Positions 1-7,686 of a stretch of 59,765 nt of DNA are shown in pieces (the stretch's first letter is position 1; every line of letters starts with the position of its first letter). The notes below the pieces were generated by a model, which was given only the letters and a program-made list of their open reading frames with translations, did no database searches and was not told the DNA's origin. The stretch is from an uncultured Geobacter sp. Lineage in GTDB: Bacteria; Desulfobacterota; Desulfuromonadia; Geobacterales; CAIOGM01. The position numbers were made by a program, and so were the translations under genes. The stretch spans positions 1-59,765 of the forward strand of contig CAIUWK010000083.1 of assembly GCA_903902855.1 (NCBI GenBank). Reading direction: 5' to 3'.

Positions 1-515
1 ATGAGGCCGTACGAACGGGCGATGTCATCATTCATGACCATTACTGACAGTGCAGACAAAGCCCATGTTTTGACTGTTGGATGCAATACTTTCGTGAGTG
101 CATCTTGCAAGGGAGGAAGCCACTCTGCCTTGTGACCCTTGATTACTAAAATAAGCTTAAAATCAACAATTGATAGATCAAGAGTTTTAAATTGCTCTGA
201 AAGTTCGTTATGAGCAGTGCTGTGACGATTCAAGCATGCGGCCACGCCCAATACCAACGCGTTGTTCAATTTTTCTTTAATTTCGCATATGAACTCATCA
301 AAACCCGGGAAGGTATCCGGGTGTGGTGAGCTGGATTTTGCCTCGATCACCCACACTGTTGGCGGTTTGCCCGTTTTATAGCGTAACAATATGAATTCCG
401 CCATCTGTACATTTTTTTCAATTTTTTTGTACGTGACACTCTTCTCGATGTAAAAGCAATGCCCGTCAATAAATGGACCGAAAATCATACCAGATTCAAT
501 GATAGGCATATTCAT
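1..515 (-). CDS. Putative PD-(D/E)xK nuclease-like protein, partial (runs off left edge)
   Basis: The frame is open from an ATG at 515 to the window edge (171 codons, no stop). The ATG overlaps the stop of the upstream ATPase gene in an ATGA junction, so the two are almost certainly translated as a coupled pair. A second ATG lies two codons in. Residues about 39-60 contain a Glu in MAEF followed, after about 16 residues of alternating hydrophobics, by VWVIEAKSS; this acid...ExK spacing at the end of a beta strand is the usual core of PD-(D/E)xK nucleases. The rest is unremarkable alpha/beta sequence and I do not recognise a named family. Nuclease activity is an inference from that motif; a non-catalytic partner is also possible. 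The region is AT-richer than the mnmE-yidC genes beside it, which fits acquired DNA. Confidence 0.6.
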   Translation of the reverse strand, partial: MNMPIIESGMIFGPFIDGHCFYIEKSVTYKKIEKNVQMAEFILLRYKTGKPPTVWVIEAKSSSPHPDTFPGFDEFICEIKEKLNNALVLGVAACLNRHSTAHNELSEQFKTLDLSIVDFKLILVIKGHKAEWLPPLQDALTKVLHPTVKTWALSALSVMVMNDDIARSYGL

Positions 516-1525
516 CTGAGCGCCAACTCAACTTCTTCTTTGTAAAGGCGTATTGATTCATTGATGATCGGGTTATCCGGCATACCGTCTCGTAAATCCA
601 TAGTTTCCCACCCGTTATCACAGGCCGAAATAACAGGAATGGAAAGATTATTTTCCTGAGCAATAAGAAATAACTTTTTCACGACAAAGTACGAGTGGCT
701 CGCCATAAAGAACTGAATACCTCGATCGGCAAGCATTGCAATGATATCCATGAATTTTGAAATAGCTGCTGGGTGTAGAGCAGATTCAGGTTCGTCGATA
801 AATATGATGGAATCAGGATCTAAATAGCGATTGCCGAGTAACGTGTCAAGAATCGCAATTTTCTTAACCCCCTCCGCCGTTACCCCGATGGGAAACTTCT
901 GGTTTCCTTTTTTGAAGAGCCACCGACCGGAATATTCGTCAAATTCAACTTTACCTTCAAGAATCTCTTCCAAACTCTGGCGTGACTTGGCAAATTCGGA
1001 ATAATTTTTACCACCCTTAGGCGACTGTCGAAGAGCCCGAGCAAGATCAAGATACGTGTCGTCAAAACCAAATAACTTGTCCTGTTCACGGGATTTCAAG
1101 ATGATGTGGTGAAGCGACAGAATTTCTTTTGCCGGCAAAAAAATTGAATTGCTAACGCGTGGCGGAACATGGCTTTCAAGTGACGAGATACTTTTTACAG
1201 TATCCTTGCCGAACCCATAACTGAAACTGCAGTCATTTACCGTAATCTTGCAAGAGAGCGGCGAATCAGCTCCTTTGCTTACCAAATCACCAATTTTTTC
1301 AGGTTGAAACGTCCAATACAGCTTTTCCGCCAAAATTTCTGCCGCACTCCGCTGATCATCACCACGTTTATATTCTTCCACACTCTTCATGGAACTGTAG
1401 AGGGATTTCAACAAAAATGTTTTCCCGGTGCCGTTGGCCCCTATAACGAGATTGATCTTTCCCATTTTCTGCCATTTGATATGTTGGAGCGGCCCAAAAT
1501 TCTTAATTTCTACTTTGTTGAGCAT
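512..1525 (-). CDS. ABC/AAA-type ATPase (AAA_15/AAA_21, OLD/RecF-like head), likely defence-system ATPase
   Basis: This 337-residue protein is almost entirely one ABC-type nucleotide-binding head. Walker A is GANGTGKT (29-36), a signature-like stretch TAEGVKK lies near 216-222, Walker B is IIFIDEPES (D244/E245) and the H-loop is MASHS (H277). The region between the ATPase lobes (about 60-210) is too short for an SMC or RecN coiled coil, which places it with the small AAA_15/AAA_21 ATPases that pair with nuclease or toxin partners in systems such as Septu, AbiL and PARIS (family knowledge). GGAGAC lies 6 bases upstream of the ATG. Its stop overlaps the start of the nuclease-like gene. It sits where mnmG (gidA) would commonly follow mnmE, consistent with insertion. 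Partnership with the downstream gene in an abortive or restriction-type system is inferred. Confidence 0.8.
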   Translation of the reverse strand: MLNKVEIKNFGPLQHIKWQKMGKINLVIGANGTGKTFLLKSLYSSMKSVEEYKRGDDQRSAAEILAEKLYWTFQPEKIGDLVSKGADSPLSCKITVNDCSFSYGFGKDTVKSISSLESHVPPRVSNSIFLPAKEILSLHHIILKSREQDKLFGFDDTYLDLARALRQSPKGGKNYSEFAKSRQSLEEILEGKVEFDEYSGRWLFKKGNQKFPIGVTAEGVKKIAILDTLLGNRYLDPDSIIFIDEPESALHPAAISKFMDIIAMLADRGIQFFMASHSYFVVKKLFLIAQENNLSIPVISACDNGWETMDLRDGMPDNPIINESIRLYKEEVELALR

Positions 1526-1585
1526 TTGCGTGTCTCCAGAGATTCAATTACACAGTCCAAGGCATATTAAGATTAAAAATAATTT

Positions 1586-2956
1586 TCACTTCCCAATACA
1601 AAAGCTGCTGAAGATAACATCCAGGATCTCGTCTGGGGTGGTCTCCCCAGTCACCGTTCCCAAAGCTGACAGAGCATCCCGCAGGTCGATGGCCAGAAGC
1701 TCCAGATCCGCCCCGGAAGAGACGTTCCGGAGAAACAGCTCCAGCCGACTACGGCACTCCTGAAGCGCATCGTGATGCCGGGTCCGGGAGAGCGCCACAT
1801 ACTCCCGACTGTCAATGGCGGCACCCTTGAGAAAGATCCGGTGGATGGTATCCAGGAGATCATCGATCCCGTCACCGGTTCGGGTGGAAATCCCCAGGTC
1901 AGCCAGAGAGTCCGGTGAAGAGGGAAGAGTCGGCAGTTGGGGAAGGTCGGACTTGTTCCTGACGATAACAAAGGGTCGTCCGGCCAGATCAGCGAGAATC
2001 AGTTCATCGTCTACGTCAGGAGGACGGGAGCCATCCAGGACAAAGAGAATCAGATCGGCGGTTGCCAACCGCTCCCGGGCCAGTCGAATCCCCTCCCCTT
2101 CCACCGGATCACTGCTCTCCCGAATCCCCGCCGTATCCATGAGCCGCACCGGCAGCCCCTTGATATTGACGATCTCCTCGATGAGATCCCGCGTCGTGCC
2201 GGGAATGGCGGTGACGATGGCCCGTTTCTCCTTGAGGAGGGTGTTGAGGAGGCTGGACTTCCCCACGTTGGGCTTGCCGGCGATGAGAACCGAGACCCCT
2301 TCCCGCAGCACCCGCCCTGCCGAGAAGCCGTCGATGAGCCGCGTCACCTCCTCACGGGCTGTAGCAACCGAACTCCGGATTCGCTCCAGGGAGGCCACAT
2401 CGATATCCTCTTCCGGGAAGTCGATGTGCGCCTCAACCAGTGCCCGGGCAGTGACGAGAGCGCTCCGGATATCCCCCAGTTGCAGGGAGAGCCGCCCTTC
2501 CCGCTGATGCTGGGCCAGAGAGAGGGCCGCCTCGCTCTTCCCCCGGATAATGTCGATGACCGCCTCGGCCTGAACCAGATCGATCCGTCCGTTGAGAAAG
2601 GCCCGCTTGGTGAACTCTCCCGGCTCGGCCAGTCGTGCCCCTGAGCGGAGCACCACGTCAAGGAGCCGTTGCACCAGGAGCGAACCACCATGACACTGGA
2701 TCTCCAGCAGATCCTCCCGGGTATAGGAACGGGGCGCCCGCATGAGCACGACCATGACCTCATCCAGGGTATCACCGGTGGCGGGATCAATCAGTTCACC
2801 ATAGGAAAAGCGGTGGCTTTGCAGGCCACCGCTTCCGGAAAGTCGTATGAGTTGTGCCGCCAGGGCCGGGGCATCGGGTCCGCTGACCCTGACGATGCCG
2901 ATCCCCCCCTCGCCGGGGGGGGTGCTGATGGCGGCTATGGTATCTTCTTTATACAA
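1586..2956 (-). CDS. mnmE: tRNA uridine-5-carboxymethylaminomethyl(34) synthesis GTPase MnmE
   Basis: MnmE works with MnmG to install the cmnm5 group on U34 of tRNAs reading NNA/NNG codons. The 456-residue length is normal. The order is an N-terminal tetrahydrofolate-binding domain (1-120, with PPGEGGIGIVR), a helical domain split around an inserted Ras-like G domain (Walker A GKPNVGKSS near 225, DTAG switch II, NKSD base-recognition motif) and the invariant C-terminal FCIGK carrying the catalytic Cys. It reads in the yidC direction, but 177 bases separate it from yidC and that space holds a palindromic element instead of the jag gene often found there. No mnmG follows within the window. Confidence 0.97.
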   Translation of the reverse strand: MYKEDTIAAISTPPGEGGIGIVRVSGPDAPALAAQLIRLSGSGGLQSHRFSYGELIDPATGDTLDEVMVVLMRAPRSYTREDLLEIQCHGGSLLVQRLLDVVLRSGARLAEPGEFTKRAFLNGRIDLVQAEAVIDIIRGKSEAALSLAQHQREGRLSLQLGDIRSALVTARALVEAHIDFPEEDIDVASLERIRSSVATAREEVTRLIDGFSAGRVLREGVSVLIAGKPNVGKSSLLNTLLKEKRAIVTAIPGTTRDLIEEIVNIKGLPVRLMDTAGIRESSDPVEGEGIRLARERLATADLILFVLDGSRPPDVDDELILADLAGRPFVIVRNKSDLPQLPTLPSSPDSLADLGISTRTGDGIDDLLDTIHRIFLKGAAIDSREYVALSRTRHHDALQECRSRLELFLRNVSSGADLELLAIDLRDALSALGTVTGETTPDEILDVIFSSFCIGK

Positions 2957-3023
2957 GGCACGACTCCCTTTTTATACCTTACAACTCTTAATATGAGCCT
3001 GTCCACGGTTGTCCTGTTGTCTG

Positions 3024-3124
3024 TAACCCCTCCTGTCCTCACTTTATGTAAGGGGAGGGACGTACTGATGAATACTACGGATAACGTTCCCCCTCTTAAG
3101 ATAAAAGGGGGACAGGGGGAGTTA
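3024..3124. repeat. Dispersed double-hairpin repeat, copy A
   Basis: About 101 bases bounded by inverted ends, TAACCCCTCCTGTCC on the left and GGACAGGGGGAGTTA on the right. Inside, each half is itself a hairpin made of C-run and G-run arms (about 3034-3058 and 3089-3114), separated by a non-palindromic middle. Pairing seems to extend outward (TTGTC before, GACAA after). The same layout and much of the sequence recur inverted at 38371-38475. It looks like a REP/MITE-type intergenic element and lies between mnmE and yidC. Confidence 0.7.
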
Positions 3125-3133
3125 TGACAAATC

Positions 3134-4726
3134 TTAGGCCAGTTGCTTGTTGATATAGTACTGCTGACCGATGGTAAGGATGTTGTTCACCAGCCAGTAG
3201 AGAACCAGGCCGGAAGGGAAGCTGAGGAACATGAAGGTAAAGACCACCGGAAGCATGAGCATCATCTTCGCCTGGGTCGGGTCCATCCCCGCATTGGGAG
3301 TCATCTTCTGCTGAATGAACATGGTGACCCCCATGATGAGTGGGGTCACGTAGTAGGGGTCCTTGCCGGAGAGATCCATGATCCAGAAGAAAAACGGCGC
3401 ATGGCGCAGCTCGATGGAGAACATGAGCGACTTGTAAAGGGCAAAGAAGACCGGAATCTGCACGACCATGGGGAAACAGCCCCCCATGGGGTTGACCTTG
3501 TGGGTCTTGTACAGTTCCATCACCGCCTTGTTCATGGCGTCCCGATCATTCTTGAACTTTTCCTTCAGCGCGGCCATCTTGGGCTGAAGCTTCTGCATGT
3601 CCTTCATGGACTTGTAACTCTTGTAGGTGAGCGGGAAGAAAAGAACCTTGAGAACCACGGTGACGATGATGATGGCGATGCCGTAGTTATGGACATAACC
3701 ATAGAGAAATTTGAGGACATGGAGCAGCGGCTTGGCCAGGGCCGAGAACCACCCCAGATCAATGGCCCGCTCCAGATCGTTCCCCTGGGCCTTGAGAATC
3801 TCCAGATCCTTGGGACCGAAATAGAGTTTTACCTCCCGACTGACCTCTTGGCCTGGATTCACCGATACGGGGGCAAGGGAAACGGTGGTGATCTCCCTCC
3901 CGGCCGGGTTCTTGGCGATGGCGACCTGGCTGATATCATTGTTCACCGCAAGGACGGCACTGAGAAAGTACTTGTCATCAAAGCCGGTCCAGAGAATCGA
4001 CTTGTCATACTGCTTGGGACCCTTGGCCAGGTCCTTGATCAAGTCGATCTTCAGGGAGCTGTCGGTAAAGGTGACCCCACCCATCTGCTCGAACCGGGTA
4101 TCATTGTTACGGGGGATGGAAGGGTTGTTCAGGAGAAGGCTGATGGTCCCTTCCTGCCGGGCAGCGCTTCCGTTCTGCAATCGCTGAGTCAGCATGATGC
4201 CGTAGGAATCACCCTGAAAGGTATAACTCTTCCGGACCATGATCCCCTGGGGTGAAATCCAGGAGAAGAGCAGCTCCTTCTTATCTCCCCGGGAGAGTGT
4301 TATCTCCTCGGCGTTGACGTTATAGATGGCGGAGGGATCAAGGGCGATCCCTTTGGCATCGGTGATGAGGCTGTAGTTATCCGGTGACTCCTCACCCACA
4401 AGGGTGATCTCCTTGCCGCCGGCCCCCACATTCTCACGATAGTTCTTCAGAACCATCCGCTTGAGACTTCCCCCTTTGGTGGAGAAGGTCGCCCGATAAA
4501 GGTCGGTCTCAACCCTGATCTCTTTTACGGCAAGAGTCGTGGGAGTGGGAGTAGAAGAGGATACCCCCGACACCGCCACCGCCTGTTGGGGGGACGAGAG
4601 AGCCGACGAAGAACGCTGCTGTACCACCTTGACCGACGGTTTCGGCGCAGGGGGGTTGATATACGTGGAGAAAACATAAAAGACGGCGATGGAAAGTACC
4701 ACCGCCAGCAAGGCCCTTTTTTCCAT
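3134..4726 (-). CDS. yidC: Membrane protein insertase YidC/Oxa1
   Basis: YidC inserts and folds inner-membrane proteins, alone or with SecYEG. The 530-residue form is Gram-negative: an N-terminal signal-anchor (residues 5-23) starting MEKRALLAVV, a Pro/Ser/Thr linker, a large periplasmic beta-supersandwich domain (about 65-320), then the conserved C-terminal core of five membrane segments (about 330-520) containing the LYKSHKVNP-type loop (here LYKTHKVNPMGGC) and the KMMLMLPVVFTFMF segment. It follows yidD by 16 bases, in the classical rpmH-rnpA-yidD-yidC order, so it is probably co-transcribed. Confidence 0.97.
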   Translation of the reverse strand: MEKRALLAVVLSIAVFYVFSTYINPPAPKPSVKVVQQRSSSALSSPQQAVAVSGVSSSTPTPTTLAVKEIRVETDLYRATFSTKGGSLKRMVLKNYRENVGAGGKEITLVGEESPDNYSLITDAKGIALDPSAIYNVNAEEITLSRGDKKELLFSWISPQGIMVRKSYTFQGDSYGIMLTQRLQNGSAARQEGTISLLLNNPSIPRNNDTRFEQMGGVTFTDSSLKIDLIKDLAKGPKQYDKSILWTGFDDKYFLSAVLAVNNDISQVAIAKNPAGREITTVSLAPVSVNPGQEVSREVKLYFGPKDLEILKAQGNDLERAIDLGWFSALAKPLLHVLKFLYGYVHNYGIAIIIVTVVLKVLFFPLTYKSYKSMKDMQKLQPKMAALKEKFKNDRDAMNKAVMELYKTHKVNPMGGCFPMVVQIPVFFALYKSLMFSIELRHAPFFFWIMDLSGKDPYYVTPLIMGVTMFIQQKMTPNAGMDPTQAKMMLMLPVVFTFMFLSFPSGLVLYWLVNNILTIGQQYYINKQLA

Positions 4727-4742
4727 ACTGTTACCTCATGCT

Positions 4743-4955
4743 CTACCTGACGGGATCATACCCGCCGGGATGAAAGGGGTGGCACTTGACAAGACGCACT
4801 ATGGTCAGGCCGAGACCTTTGAGTAGCCCGTATTTTTCCAGTGACTGAATTGAATAGGATGAGCAGGTGGGGTAAAAACGACAGGAACTGCCGGTGAACG
4901 GTGAGATGAACCGCTGATAGCAGCGTATCAGTGCGATGGGGAGGGAGCGCATCAT
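4743..4955 (-). CDS. yidD: Membrane protein insertion efficiency factor YidD
   Basis: A 70-residue member of the YidD/DUF37 family, a membrane-peripheral protein that assists YidC-dependent insertion. The diagnostic [11 protein letters not shown]ys cluster (residues 25-35) and the [11 protein letters not shown] tail are intact. The ATG overlaps the rnpA stop by 4 bases, indicating translational coupling. Confidence 0.95.
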   Translation of the reverse strand: MMRSLPIALIRCYQRFISPFTGSSCRFYPTCSSYSIQSLEKYGLLKGLGLTIVRLVKCHPFHPGGYDPVR

Positions 4956-5302
4956 CTGGGCTTGGACACCACCTGCCTGAAGGCCTTTTCCAGTTCCACG
5001 CGTACGGCATCGACGCCAAGCAGCCCCGCCCCTTTACGGGCGATGATACTGTAGTCGGCAGGGGGTACGGAAGCGGCGTGTCGGCAGACTTCACGAACAA
5101 GACGCTTGACCCTGTTGCGCGTCACGGAATCTCCCACCTTGCGGCTCACCGTGATGCCGAAGCGGAAACAACCATCCGATCGATGGCGATAAATAAGGAG
5201 AAAGTGCGACTGATGCACTTTACTCCCTTCATGGGACAAGAGAAGAAACTCGGCCCGTTTCCTGAGTCGCAGCGTGGAAGGAAAGCCGAAACGGGCCGTC
5301 AT
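4952..5302 (-). CDS. rnpA: Ribonuclease P protein component
   Basis: The protein subunit of RNase P binds the RNase P RNA and the pre-tRNA 5' leader. The 116-residue protein carries the RNR signature in the form [13 protein letters not shown] (about 58-70) and an upstream [10 protein letters not shown] strand, both diagnostic. It lies between rpmH (3 bases upstream) and yidD (4-base overlap). The RNase P RNA gene itself was not seen in this window. Confidence 0.95.
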   Translation of the reverse strand: MTARFGFPSTLRLRKRAEFLLLSHEGSKVHQSHFLLIYRHRSDGCFRFGITVSRKVGDSVTRNRVKRLVREVCRHAASVPPADYSIIARKGAGLLGVDAVRVELEKAFRQVVSKPR

Positions 5303-5305
5303 CAG

Positions 5306-5455
5306 TTACTTGGAGGCAATCTGTACCGACAGACGCTTGCGCCCTTTGGCGCGGCGACGCTTGATGACAAGACGCCCGTTTGCCGTAGCCATCCGAACAA
5401 GAAAACCGTGGGTCCTTTTTCTGCTGATATTACTGGGCTGAAAGGTTCTTTTCAT
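5306..5455 (-). CDS. rpmH: 50S ribosomal protein L34
   Basis: A 49-residue basic protein reading MKRTFQPSN... and ending in a run of Arg/Lys ([14 protein letters not shown]), the near-universal L34 pattern. It is the first gene of the minus-strand operon running away from dnaA. An AGGAG sequence lies about 15 bases before the ATG, rather far. The C-terminal extension SVQIASK is a few residues longer than the common 44-residue form. Confidence 0.97.
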   Translation of the reverse strand: MKRTFQPSNISRKRTHGFLVRMATANGRLVIKRRRAKGRKRLSVQIASK

Positions 5456-5510
5456 GGGTATGTAGTCTCTCCTGAGGAATGTGTTCCGCTCTGTATTGGT
5501 AAAGCGGTAT

Positions 5511-5539
5511 TACTAACCATTTTTTCTAAAAAATGTCAA
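5511..5539 (-). promoter_or_regulatory. Candidate sigma-70 promoter of the rpmH operon
   Basis: On the minus strand a perfect TTGACA (5539-5534) is followed after 17-18 bases by TTAGTA/TAGTAA, a weak -10. The leader to the rpmH ATG would be about 50 bases. Only the -35 element is convincing. Confidence 0.4.
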
Positions 5540-5572
5540 GATCAAATTTATGACAGTGGGTAATAAATAGCC

Positions 5573-5601
5573 TTGCAAATCACCATTTCCTCTGGTAGTG
5601 T
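5573..5601 (+). promoter_or_regulatory. Weak candidate dnaA promoter
   Basis: TTGCAA (5573-5578), 17 bases, TAGTGT (5596-5601). Both hexamers are imperfect, but the spacing is ideal and transcription would run through the inverted DnaA boxes at 5683-5702, giving autoregulation. The rest of the 5456-5737 intergenic region is AT-rich with no other obvious element. Confidence 0.3.
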
Positions 5602-5682
5602 ACAGCCTCGCTCACCAGTCCCCGCTTGCGTACAAGGTCATTTTTTATCCCTTAACTATCTAATTCAATTGCATATTTAGGC

Positions 5683-5702
5683 TTATCAACAACTGTTGAT
5701 AA
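5683..5702. promoter_or_regulatory. Inverted pair of near-consensus DnaA boxes upstream of dnaA
   Basis: TTATCAACA (5683-5691) and its exact inverse TGTTGATAA (5694-5702), two bases apart. Each differs from the consensus TTATCCACA by one base. The site lies 36 bases before the dnaA ATG in the probable 5' leader, so bound DnaA could repress its own gene. Confidence 0.6.
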
Positions 5703-5737
5703 GCCTGTGCAAAAGCCCGCCTCAAAAGGTTCTGGTC

Positions 5738-7078
5738 ATGGATACCGTCTGGCTCAGCGCCCGCTCCAATATCGAAAAAGTCCTTACCCCTCAGAACTTC
5801 ACCAACTGGATCAAACCCATACGGGTACACAGTCTGCGGAATGATATCCTGCTCCTGCAGGTACCTGACAGCTATTTCCGTGACTGGATCCGTGAAAACT
5901 ATCTGGGACTGATCCAGGAGGCGATCTCTTCCGTCTCCTCTTCCCCCCTGCAGGTGGAACTGAAGGTGATGACGACCATAGCACCGGCCGCTCCCCAGGA
6001 GATTCCCCGTGAGCCGACTGTACCGGAGCGGGTCGATCGGGTGGAACGCGCCGATCCTCCAACTATCCTCAACCCGTTCTATACCTTTGACTCCTTTGTC
6101 TGCGGCGCCGGTAACCGGTTTGCCCATGCCGCGGCCCAGGCTGTGGGGGATAAACCGGGAACCAACTATAATCCTCTGTTCATCTATGGTGGAGTCGGCC
6201 TGGGAAAGACCCATCTTCTCGTGGCCATCGGGAACCATGTTCTCGCCCATAACAAGACGGCGAAAATCTCGTACTACTCCTCAGAAAAATTCATGAATGA
6301 GATGATCAACTGCATCCGTTACAAGAAAATGGATGAATTTCGGAGCAAATTCCGAAAGGCGGATGTCCTGCTCATCGACGACATTCAGTTCATGGCAGGA
6401 AAAGAGGCTACCCAGGAAGAATTTTTCCATACCTTCAATACCCTCCATGACGCCCATAAACAGATCGTGGTAACCTCGGACAAGATACCCAAAGATATTC
6501 CCGATCTGGAGGAACGTCTCCGCACAAGATTCGAATGGGGATTGTTGGCCGATATCCAGCCCCCTGACGTGGAAACTCGTATCGCGATCCTGAAAAAGAA
6601 GGCCGAGCAAAACAACATTCCTCTTCCCGATGATGTTGCGTTCTTTCTCGGCTCCTACGCAGCCACCAACGTTCGGGAATTGGAAGGAATGCTTCTGAGA
6701 CTGGGAGCTCTCTCCAGCCTTACTAAGATAGAGATCTCTTTGACCATGGCCAAAGAAGCTCTCAAAGAGATCATCGTAGACAAATCGAAGGATGTCACCA
6801 TAGAGTTGATCCAGAAACAGGTCTGCGACCATTTTCACCTGAAACTCTCGGAGATAAAATCGGACAAGCGCCTTAAAAATATCGTCTACCCCCGCCAGAT
6901 CGCCATATTTCTCTGCCGGGAACTGACCAAGGCGTCCTATCCCGAGATAGGCGAAAAATTCGGAGGCAAAGACCACTCCACTATTATCCACTCTGCAAAA
7001 AAGATAGACAAACTTATCACCACCGACACGAGCCTCAAGGAGACGGTAGACGGCCTGAGAAAGGCACTCATAACCTGA
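5738..7078 (+). CDS. dnaA: Chromosomal replication initiator protein DnaA
   Basis: DnaA opens the origin and loads the helicase. The 446-residue protein has domain I (MDTVWLSARSNIEKVLTPQNFTNW-type start), a short linker (about 95-115), an AAA+ core with Walker A GGVGLGKTHLL and Walker B VLLIDDIQF, and the C-terminal helix-turn-helix with the DnaA signature GGKDHSTIIHSAKKI. I chose the ATG at 5738, preceded by AAAAGG, because an in-frame upstream TTG at 5696 lies inside a DnaA box and would add 14 residues unlike the family. Its last ~24 bases are repeated at 7372-7395 as part of the origin duplication. Confidence 0.97.
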   Translation: MDTVWLSARSNIEKVLTPQNFTNWIKPIRVHSLRNDILLLQVPDSYFRDWIRENYLGLIQEAISSVSSSPLQVELKVMTTIAPAAPQEIPREPTVPERVDRVERADPPTILNPFYTFDSFVCGAGNRFAHAAAQAVGDKPGTNYNPLFIYGGVGLGKTHLLVAIGNHVLAHNKTAKISYYSSEKFMNEMINCIRYKKMDEFRSKFRKADVLLIDDIQFMAGKEATQEEFFHTFNTLHDAHKQIVVTSDKIPKDIPDLEERLRTRFEWGLLADIQPPDVETRIAILKKKAEQNNIPLPDDVAFFLGSYAATNVRELEGMLLRLGALSSLTKIEISLTMAKEALKEIIVDKSKDVTIELIQKQVCDHFHLKLSEIKSDKRLKNIVYPRQIAIFLCRELTKASYPEIGEKFGGKDHSTIIHSAKKIDKLITTDTSLKETVDGLRKALIT

Positions 7079-7086
7079 GCATGCAG

Positions 7087-7290
7087 TGTGGATAACTTGC
7101 TCCTTTTTTTTCTGAACAACATGAACTGTGCATAAACCTGATAAGCGAGCAAAACCGTCACTGAGATATCCACAGCTGTTTAAGCAATAAAAACAGTTAT
7201 TTGTCACGGTTTTCACCGAATCCACAGCTCCCTACTAACTACTACTGAAAATCTTAAAAACATAAAAGATAGAGCAGCATGTTCATAATA
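7087..7290. promoter_or_regulatory. oriC: oriC module 1: DnaA boxes, GC block, DnaA-trio-like repeat, AT-rich stretch
   Basis: Elements in order: perfect DnaA box TGTGGATAA (7087-7095, minus orientation); TGTGCATAA (7127-7135), which fits TTATNCACA; ATATCCACA (7166-7174, one mismatch); GAATCCACA (7218-7226, two mismatches); a short C-rich block; CTACTAACTACTACT (7232-7246), whose complement read 3'-5' is the GAT-trinucleotide series called the DnaA-trio; then an AT-rich tract (7247-7290). This box, GC block, trio, AT-rich order is that of the basal unwinding system described for bacterial origins. Confidence 0.75.
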
Positions 7291-7301
7291 AAAGAAAACA
7301 G

Positions 7302-7371
7302 ATGGAATTCGAAATACCCAGGTAAACATTTTACCCCGCCTTACAAAAACAGTGGGTATCGTGGAAAGCAG
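7302..7371 (+). pseudogene. Decayed 5' fragment of dnaN
   Basis: ATGGAATTC begins a copy of the dnaN start that is frame-broken at once (M-E-F-E-I-P-R-stop) and ends where unit 2 starts. The AAAGGAGG ribosome-binding site of the real dnaN is replaced here by an A-rich sequence. It marks the downstream end of duplication unit 1 and should produce nothing. Confidence 0.88.
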
Positions 7372-7686
7372 TTGAAAAAAACACTCATAACCTGAACATG
7401 CAGTGTGGATAACTTGCTTTCTTTTTTTTCAAAAAACTTAAACTGTGTATAAACCGGATAAGCGAGCAAAACCGTCACTGAGATATCCACAGCTGTTTAA
7501 CGAATCAAAACAGTGACTTGTCACAGTTTTCACCGAATCCACAGCCCCCTACTAACTACTACTGAAAATCTTAAAAACATAAAAGATAGAGCAGCATGTT
7601 CATAAAGGAGGACGTATGGAATTCAGAATACCCAAGGAAACATTTTACCGCGCCTTACAAAAAATCCAGGGTATCGTGGAAAAGCG
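7372..7686 (+). repeat. Tandem origin duplication, unit 2
   Basis: The second head-to-tail copy begins with a relic of the dnaA 3' end (CACTCATAACCTGAAC at 7382-7397), continues through the origin and runs into the intact dnaN (ATG at 7616). Because unit 1 carries the dead dnaN piece and unit 2 the dead dnaA piece, the arrangement is what a simple tandem duplication of one ~315 bp segment produces. Confidence 0.92.
7404..7606. promoter_or_regulatory. oriC: oriC module 2: DnaA boxes, GC block, DnaA-trio-like repeat, AT-rich stretch
   Basis: The same elements as module 1: perfect box TGTGGATAA (7404-7412), TGTGTATAA (7444-7452, fits TTATNCACA), ATATCCACA (7483-7491), GAATCCACA (7535-7543), a CCCCC block (7545-7549), CTACTAACTACTACT (7549-7563) and an AT-rich tract (7564-7606). 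It is as complete as module 1 and its GC block is one C longer, so neither copy is obviously the dead one. Confidence 0.75.

Larger units (their letters stand above)
7055..7371 (+). repeat. Tandem origin duplication, unit 1
   Basis: This unit starts in the last codons of dnaA (CTGAGAAAGGCACTCATAAC), spans the whole intergenic origin and ends inside a decayed copy of the first ~70 bases of dnaN. It abuts unit 2 (7372-7686) directly, with a constant offset of 314-317 bases. By eye the two are roughly 85-90% identical; blocks around the DnaA boxes and the trio repeat are nearly invariant and differences cluster in the T-tract (7100-7125), around 7185-7200 and in the lost ribosome-binding site (7288-7301). 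Confidence 0.92.
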
